The notes under the pieces: generated by a model
Told to the model about the DNA's origin: nothing
Databases searched by the model: none
What the model saw: the letters and a program-made list of their open reading frames with translations, nothing else
Program-made: the position numbers and the translations under genes
Shown here: piece after piece, positions 1 through 3,443 of the stretch
How positions within the stretch are numbered: position 1 is the first letter of the stretch
How the letters are laid out: each line of letters begins with the position of its first letter
Source: Spongiibacteraceae bacterium
GTDB taxonomy: Bacteria > Pseudomonadota > Gammaproteobacteria > Pseudomonadales > PIVM01
Length of the DNA stretch: 5,515 bases
Reading direction: 5' to 3'
NCBI GenBank assembly: GCA_030618505.1
Contig: JAUXDF010000234.1
Span: 1-5,515, forward strand

Positions 1-419
1 TAAACCATTCTCGCTCACAAAAAAATGTCACCCGAGGCGTGCATTTCCAATGGGAGCCACCCATGGGAAAACTGATGCGTGTCTCCCTCGGCGAGGCTTT
101 TCTGGTCGCTGTTGATATACGTAAAGGCTCTCCCACCCTGGGGAACTGGGTTGGCGTTAATGTATCAGCAAAAAATAAAAAACAGGTATGGGCACCCGCA
201 GGTTTTGCTCGTGGATTTTGCGTACTGTCTGATTTTGCTGAAATTCAATATCTTACTACCGGCATTTATAACAGTGGCGCTGAATCTGGCATATTGTGGA
301 ATGATCCAGAGATTGGTATTGAATGGCCGGTAACAGATCCGATTTTGTCTGATAAAGATAAGGAAGCTCAGACATTGTCGCAGTGGTTAGAGACGGAAGA
401 GTCCAAGTATTTTACTTAG
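1..419 (+). CDS. rfbC: dTDP-4-dehydrorhamnose 3,5-epimerase family protein, 5'-truncated by the window edge
   Basis: This is the C-terminal three quarters or so of an RmlC/RfbC cupin epimerase. The family epimerises C3 and C5 of dTDP-4-keto-6-deoxyglucose in the cytoplasm, on the way to dTDP-L-rhamnose and related sugars. The reading frame enters at base 3 with NHSRSQKNVTRGVHFQ, the family signature whose His is the conserved active-site residue. It continues with PMGKLMRV, a VDIRKGSPTLGNW strand, WAPAGFARGFCVLSD, the tyrosine-bearing IQYLTTGIYN, and the C-terminal WNDPEIGIEWP and ILSDKD motifs. The visible 138 codons against about 180 for the family means roughly 40-45 residues lie upstream. 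The GTG at 39 is the Val of RGVH, not a start. One oddity is Leu in YLTT, where many members have Lys (YKTT), so a related 3,5- or 3-epimerase with another product is possible. The next gene begins 33 nt downstream, consistent with an operon. Family call is firm; exact product is inferred. Confidence 0.9.
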   Translation, partial: NHSRSQKNVTRGVHFQWEPPMGKLMRVSLGEAFLVAVDIRKGSPTLGNWVGVNVSAKNKKQVWAPAGFARGFCVLSDFAEIQYLTTGIYNSGAESGILWNDPEIGIEWPVTDPILSDKDKEAQTLSQWLETEESKYFT

Positions 420-452
420 AGCGGTGCTCAAAAAAATGAGATTGTAGATATA

Positions 453-1472
453 ATGAGCGGCGGCATCCGAACCAATGAGCTGTTAAATTGCTACCACTGC
501 GGCTCTACTGGTTGTGATCTTTATCAAGGACTGGAAGACCTAATGTTTGGTGTTCCGGGCCAGTGGAGTTTTCTACAGTGCCCAAGCTGCGGCTTGGCAT
601 GGCTGAAAAACCAACCCATCGTAGAAGACATCCCCAAACTGTATGAAAGTTACTACACCCATGCAAGTGTAGAACCCGATAACACCTTCAAAAAAATTGT
701 CAAAATAGGCATCCCCGTTCACGATTTTGCATATAACCAGGCATTGCCCCACCCCCGCCTGCTCACGGCTATAGCAGCAAAAATTGGCCCCTTACGAGAA
801 ATAGCAGCGCATAGTGTGATGTGGCAAAAGGCCAAAACCGGAGGAAAGCTACTCGATTTCGGTTGCGGTGCGGGTGTTGACCTGTTTCATTTGCAGCAGA
901 TGGGTTGGCAGGTGTTTGGTACCGAGCCGGACCCTAAGGCTGTTGAAGCAGCACGAAAACTGCTTAACAACGACAATGTTTTTGAGGGCTTCCTGGAGGA
1001 TGCAGGCTTTGATGAAAACACCTTTGATGCCCTGACCTCCTCCCATGTGCTAGAACATCTGTTTGATCCGCTGACGACCCTTAAAGAGTGTCGTCGGGTC
1101 ATGAAGCCTGGGGCACAACTGACCTTTGCAACCCCCAACATCGATAGCCTGGCCAGCCGGCACTTCAAGGAGTATTGGCGGGGACTGGAAATTCCTCGGC
1201 ACCTTTTTCTGTTTTCTGAAAGGTCGTTAAGGGAGATGGCTGAAAAGGCAGGTTTTAGAAACATCAAAATTCTTACGCCATCATGTTATGCCTTTTATAT
1301 CTGGCAGGGCAGCTATTTGCTGAAAACCGAACATGCTTTGCCCGGTGGTATTCCGAGAAATACAGGTCTTGGTATAAAGCTTCGCGCCTTATTTTTTTGG
1401 GGTATGGAATTTTTGCGTAATCATTTTGGCTCACCCTGCGGTGAAGAGTTAATACTGATTGCTGAAAAATAG
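453..1472 (+). CDS. Class I SAM-dependent methyltransferase with N-terminal zinc-ribbon-like module (copy 1)
   Basis: A 339-residue protein. Residues 13-46 carry two Cys pairs (CYHC and CPSC), likely one zinc site, followed by WLKNQPI and a LYESYYTH segment typical of this architecture. The Rossmann methyltransferase core follows: motif I LLDFGCGAG at 133-141, the acidic end of strand 2 in GTEPDPKAV (Glu158, expected to bind the SAM ribose), FDALTSSHVLEHL at 191-203, and MKPGAQLTFATPN at 217-229. A conserved FKEYWRGLEIPRH (238-250) and a C-terminal aromatic/basic region complete it. Such proteins are frequent in polysaccharide loci and probably methylate a sugar, a glycan end or a nucleotide-sugar; the acceptor cannot be read from the sequence. 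The ATG at 453 is supported because the paralog at 2124 starts with the same MSGxIRTxELL. No clear Shine-Dalgarno precedes it, so translation may depend on coupling to the epimerase gene 33 nt upstream. Start and fold are secure, substrate unknown. Confidence 0.88.
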   Translation: MSGGIRTNELLNCYHCGSTGCDLYQGLEDLMFGVPGQWSFLQCPSCGLAWLKNQPIVEDIPKLYESYYTHASVEPDNTFKKIVKIGIPVHDFAYNQALPHPRLLTAIAAKIGPLREIAAHSVMWQKAKTGGKLLDFGCGAGVDLFHLQQMGWQVFGTEPDPKAVEAARKLLNNDNVFEGFLEDAGFDENTFDALTSSHVLEHLFDPLTTLKECRRVMKPGAQLTFATPNIDSLASRHFKEYWRGLEIPRHLFLFSERSLREMAEKAGFRNIKILTPSCYAFYIWQGSYLLKTEHALPGGIPRNTGLGIKLRALFFWGMEFLRNHFGSPCGEELILIAEK

Positions 1473-1512
1473 TCGTCAGCGCTAACTCCCTTATATGGAA
1501 AATTTCTCGAAT

Positions 1513-1541
1513 TTGACTATAATTACATTGTAGTTACAATG
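1513..1541 (+). promoter_or_regulatory. Promoter of the TA module with a palindromic operator-like site
   Basis: TTGACT (1513-1518) and TACAAT (1535-1540) are separated by 16 bp, a good sigma-70-type pair. A perfect 7-bp-arm palindrome, CATTGTA-GT-TACAATG (1526-1541), covers the -10 box. Two near-identical direct repeats, TAATTACA (1520-1527) and TAGTTACA (1531-1538), lie 11 bp apart, close to one helical turn. This is the expected layout for autorepression by a ribbon-helix-helix antitoxin. A second perfect -10 hexamer, TATAAT (1518-1523), has no convincing -35 partner. The expected transcript start, about 1546-1548, is almost at the toxin ATG (1549), so the mRNA may be nearly leaderless. 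Confidence 0.6.
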
Positions 1542-1548
1542 CCTCTCC

Positions 1549-1842
1549 ATGAGCGACTTATTATTTGAATGGAATTCCCACAAAAATGACTCTAACCTCA
1601 AGAAGCACGGAGTTTCTTTTGATGAGGCTAAAACTGTATTTACGGATGAGTATGCGCGCTTAATATCTGATCCAGATAATTCAGAAACTGAAGACAGGTT
1701 TATTCTTTTGGGTGCCAGTATTAACTCTAAATTATTGCTTGTCTGTCACTGTATCAGAACAGAAGAATCTATCCGTATCATTTCAGCCCGTAAAGCAGAT
1801 AAACAAGAACGCAAAATTTACGAAGGTTATCGTTATGCGTGA
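1549..1842 (+). CDS. brnT: BrnT family (DUF497) toxin of a type II toxin-antitoxin module
   Basis: A 97-residue protein matching the BrnT/DUF497 family in length and motif order: FEWNSHK at 6-12, NLKKHGVSFDEA at 16-27, VF at 30-31, the acidic/Arg stretch ETEDR (46-50), the hydrophobic strand LLLVCH (62-67), then IRIISARKADKQER (75-88) and Tyr91. BrnT proteins are small cytoplasmic toxins with a RelE-like fold that act as ribonucleases and stop translation; the cognate BrnA neutralises them. The Arg/Lys/Glu residues of the SARKA..ER region, conserved in the family, are all present, so nothing suggests inactivation. The gene precedes its antitoxin, the usual brnT-brnA order, and overlaps it by 8 nt. 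No Shine-Dalgarno precedes the ATG (the upstream bases are pyrimidine-rich), and the promoter -10 box ends only 8 nt before it. It is much more AT-rich than the methyltransferase genes around it, which suggests transfer. Confidence 0.88.
   Translation: MSDLLFEWNSHKNDSNLKKHGVSFDEAKTVFTDEYARLISDPDNSETEDRFILLGASINSKLLLVCHCIRTEESIRIISARKADKQERKIYEGYRYA
1822..1826 (+). promoter_or_regulatory. Ribosome-binding site of the antitoxin, inside the toxin gene
   Basis: GAAGG lies 8 nt before the ATG at 1835, near the 3' end of the toxin reading frame. It fixes the antitoxin start at 1835 against earlier in-frame ATG codons such as 1712, which would produce an N-terminus encoded entirely within the toxin gene and unlike any antitoxin. 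A dedicated site here, with none before the toxin, would favour antitoxin over toxin synthesis from the shared transcript. Confidence 0.55.
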
Positions 1843-2038
1843 TAATTACGATTTTTCAAAGTCTGTAAAAAACCCTTATGCTAAAAAATTAAAAAAGCAA
1901 GTCACTATTCGTTTAGACGAAGATACTATTTTTTATTTTAAAGAATTAGCTGACGATAAAGGTATACCTTATCAAAGCCTTATTAATCTTTATCTTAGAG
2001 ATTGCGCTCAGTCTAACAAAGACTTGAAGTGGCAATAG
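1835..2038 (+). CDS. brnA: BrnA/CopG-like ribbon-helix-helix antitoxin
   Basis: A 67-residue protein beginning MRDNYDFSKS and followed by NPYAKKLKKQ, a lead-in often seen in CopG-type antitoxins paired with BrnT. The ribbon-helix-helix is visible: DNA-contacting strand QVTIRL (22-27), helix A about 29-41 (LDEDTIFYFKELADD), a turn at KGIPY, and helix B about 46-57 (YQSLINLYLRDC). The antitoxin should bind the toxin directly, and its dimers should bind the palindrome at 1526-1541 to repress the operon. Its start overlaps the toxin stop (1835-1842), so translation of the two is probably coupled. G+C is about 28% over 1861-1980 by direct count, against 58% in a 60-nt sample (2521-2580) of the following gene, which points to a separate origin. 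The general RHH antitoxin call is firm. Assignment to BrnA rather than another CopG-type partner is inferred mainly from the neighbouring toxin. Confidence 0.82.
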   Translation: MRDNYDFSKSVKNPYAKKLKKQVTIRLDEDTIFYFKELADDKGIPYQSLINLYLRDCAQSNKDLKWQ

Positions 2039-2123
2039 CAGTTAAATCGGGTCATCAGAGGTCTCTAACCTCCAGCTCCCACACCACCGAATAAGCCAAT
2101 TACTACCCGCAGAGGAACACTAC

Positions 2124-3146
2124 ATGAGTGGCAGCATACGCACCCATGAACTCTTAACTTGTTATCACTGTGGTGCCGATGGCTTCGACCTCTACCGCCA
2201 GATAGAAGACCTAATGTTTGGCGTACCAGGGCAATGGACACTGAGGCGCTGCCCAGGCTGTGGACTAACCTGGCTCAAGAACCAGCCCATCGCAGAAGAC
2301 GTCCCCAGGCTTTATGAAAATTACTACACCCACGAAGTCGTGCAACTCCCCGATGGCGCACTTCGACGAGCCAGCAAAATGGGCATTTTAAAACGAGATT
2401 TCGGCTATAGCCCCAAAGTGCCGTACTCCCAGCTGATTGCTTTTTTCGCTTCACGCCTGGGGCCATTACGTGAAATGGCTGCTCGACAGATCATGTGGCT
2501 GCATGCCCATGCCGGCGGCAAGGTGCTGGATCTTGGCTGTGGCGCAGGCGCCAATCTCTATCAGTTACAGCAGCTGGGCTGGCAAGTATCGGGAACTGAA
2601 CCGGATCCCAAGGCGGTACTGGCGGCGAAAAAACTGCTTGATACCAATGAGATATTTGAGGGTTTTCTTGAGGATGCCGCGTTTGCGGAAAATTCCTTTG
2701 ATGCACTAATATCTGCTCATGTACTCGAGCATCTGCCCGACCCTTTGGCTACCTTAAAAGAGTGTTACCGAGTAATGAAACCCGGCGCACAACTGTGCTT
2801 TGCTACCCCCAATATTGACAGCCTGGCTAGTCAGCAATTTAAGGAGTATTGGCGGGGGCTGGAAATCCCTCGGCATTTCTTTCTTTTTACTGAAAAATCA
2901 CTTCGGGAGATGGCTGAGAAAGCCGGGTTTAGGAATATCCGCATACTCACTCCCGCCAATGTGGCTTGGTCTGTTTGGCAGGGTAGTTACCTGCTGCAAA
3001 ATCAAAAATCCCTGCCGGGGGGTATTGCAAACAATACCGGCATACTACTAAAACTTCGAGCTTTGGTATTTTGGGCTTGGGAATTTTTGAAAAACCATTA
3101 CGGTGCCTCCTGTGGTGAGGAATTGGTGCTTCTTGCGGAGAAATAG
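2124..3146 (+). CDS. Class I SAM-dependent methyltransferase with N-terminal zinc-ribbon-like module (copy 2)
   Basis: A 340-residue paralog of the protein at 453-1472. It keeps both Cys pairs (CYHC at 13-16 and CPGC at 43-46), motif I VLDLGCGAG (134-142), the strand-2 acidic residue in GTEPDPKAV (Glu159), AHVLEHLPDP (198-207), MKPGAQLCFATPN (218-230) and FKEYWRGLEIPRH (239-251). All SAM-binding elements are intact, so both copies look active. The main differences lie in residues 71-112, between zinc ribbon and Rossmann fold, where identity falls to about 30%, and around 278-314 near the C-terminus; these are candidate acceptor-recognition parts. The ATG at 2124 has a good ribosome-binding site, AGAGGA (2111-2116), 7 nt upstream, which copy 1 lacks. 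The gene starts 85 nt after the antitoxin stop, and no terminator is visible between them, so read-through from the TA promoter is possible. A role in methylating a sugar or glycan is inferred from context; the substrate is unknown. Confidence 0.88.
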   Translation: MSGSIRTHELLTCYHCGADGFDLYRQIEDLMFGVPGQWTLRRCPGCGLTWLKNQPIAEDVPRLYENYYTHEVVQLPDGALRRASKMGILKRDFGYSPKVPYSQLIAFFASRLGPLREMAARQIMWLHAHAGGKVLDLGCGAGANLYQLQQLGWQVSGTEPDPKAVLAAKKLLDTNEIFEGFLEDAAFAENSFDALISAHVLEHLPDPLATLKECYRVMKPGAQLCFATPNIDSLASQQFKEYWRGLEIPRHFFLFTEKSLREMAEKAGFRNIRILTPANVAWSVWQGSYLLQNQKSLPGGIANNTGILLKLRALVFWAWEFLKNHYGASCGEELVLLAEK

Positions 3147-3162
3147 TCTGTTGCAACATCCG

Positions 3163-3267
3163 GCTCCAGGGGAGCACCATAGGGCATAGAACGGGCGCGC
3201 AAATCGCTAACGACACCCTCACCCCTGCCCTTTTACACCCTGTTTTAGGTGCTCCCGCAAGCGGGAG
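3163..3267. repeat. Set of mutually exclusive inverted repeats
   Basis: Three pairings share arms: GCTCC/GGAGC (3163-3167 with 3171-3175), GGGAGCACC/GGTGCTCCC (3170-3178 with 3248-3256, nine perfect base pairs, 69 nt apart), and CTCCCGC/GCGGGAG (3252-3258 with 3261-3267). Forming the long-range stem would exclude both local hairpins. The pairings are seen directly; any regulatory role is inference. Confidence 0.5.
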
Positions 3268-3273
3268 AAGGAG
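3216..3273. repeat. REP-like intergenic element, apparently interrupted
   Basis: CCCTCACCCCTGCCC (3216-3230) and CTCCCGCAAGCGGGAG (3252-3267), followed by AAGGAG, resemble the two parts of a palindromic intergenic repeat family recalled from several gammaproteobacterial genomes, where they are usually adjacent. Here 21 bp (3231-3251) separate them. The 16-bp palindrome itself is perfect with an AA centre. Family membership is from memory of the pattern, not a search. Confidence 0.45.
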
Positions 3274-3318
3274 AAAACCGTTTTTGCGACGAATTCCTTC
3301 GCAGGGAGGACCAGCCCC

Positions 3319-3343
3319 GTGAAAGCAGTGAAAGCAGTGAAAG
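3319..3343 (+). repeat. 9-bp tandem repeat GTGAAAGCA, about 2.8 copies
   Basis: GTGAAAGCA occurs at 3319-3327 and 3328-3336, and a third partial copy GTGAAAG runs 3337-3343. The 9-bp unit keeps the reading frame, giving Val-Lys-Ala repeats in the short frame that starts here. Confidence 0.85.
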
Positions 3344-3369
3344 TTTTGAGCATGACGGCAGAAATCTAA
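3319..3369 (+). CDS. Possible 16-codon short ORF or remnant gene start
   Basis: A GTG at 3319 is preceded by AGGGAGGA (3303-3310) with an 8-nt gap, the best ribosome-binding site in the window. The frame reads (M/V)KAVKAVKVLSMTAEI and stops with TAA at 3367-3369, so it encodes only 16 residues. Basic and hydrophobic residues near its start recall the first strand of a cytoplasmic enzyme, so it may be the 5' scrap of a lost gene. It could also be a translated leader peptide for the glucosyltransferase gene 74 nt downstream, or chance. No family is recognised. Confidence 0.25.
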   Translation: MKAVKAVKVLSMTAEI

Positions 3370-3443
3370 ATAGACTAACTCGATGATGTCGTTTCAATTC
3401 AATCCGGCGCTATTAAACTCATAAATAATAACAGGCAAGAACA

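Larger units (their letters stand above)
453..3146 (+). repeat. Diverged direct duplication of the methyltransferase gene flanking a TA module
   Basis: The genes at 453-1472 and 2124-3146 are full-length paralogs in the same orientation. Hand alignment gives about 228 identities in 339 positions (roughly 67%) with a single one-residue indel, located between residues 70 and 112. The DNA stays similar over conserved blocks, for example around 1166-1200 and 2839-2873, where the encoded FKEYWRGLEIPRH is identical. The divergence implies an old duplication or separate acquisition of two related genes, not a recent copy. The 651 nt between them hold the toxin-antitoxin module. Confidence 0.85.
3147..3443. 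other. Intergenic region between methyltransferase copy 2 and the glucosyltransferase
   Basis: A 297-bp gap with no substantial gene on either strand. It contains, in order, a small GCTCC/GGAGC hairpin (3163-3175), a REP-like element (3216-3273), a short reading frame with a strong ribosome-binding site (3303-3369), and an AT-rich stretch leading to the glucosyltransferase start. No stem followed directly by a T-run is present, so a Rho-independent terminator cannot be supported. No convincing -35/-10 pair was found; TTGAGC (3346-3351) with TAAATA (3367-3372) has only a 15-bp spacer. Confidence 0.6.

Noticed and set aside
79..333. Overlapping 84-codon frame inside the epimerase gene
   Set aside because: It lies in another frame of a gene with clear family motifs and shows no recognisable domain of its own.
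887..1267. 126-codon antisense frame in methyltransferase copy 1
   Set aside because: Antisense shadow of a well-supported coding sequence; no ribosome-binding site and no family resemblance.
1712..1834. N-terminal extension of the antitoxin to the ATG at 1712
   Set aside because: The extra 41 residues are only the toxin gene read in another frame. The ATG at 1835 has GAAGG at proper spacing and gives a normal RHH antitoxin length.
2058..2072. GAGGT/ACCTC hairpin after the antitoxin as a terminator
   Set aside because: The stem is only 5 bp and no T-run follows; a competing AGAG/CTCT pairing exists.
2947..3222. 91-codon antisense frame running into the intergenic region
   Set aside because: Mostly antisense to methyltransferase copy 2, with no family motifs and no supported start.
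3252..3285. CTCCCGCAAGCGGGAG hairpin plus TTTTT as a Rho-independent terminator
   Set aside because: The T-run (3281-3285) begins 13 nt after the stem, too far for a canonical terminator; the palindrome fits a REP-like repeat better.
3319..3343. CRISPR-like or larger repeat array
   Set aside because: Units are only 9 bp, directly adjacent without spacers, and fewer than three copies.
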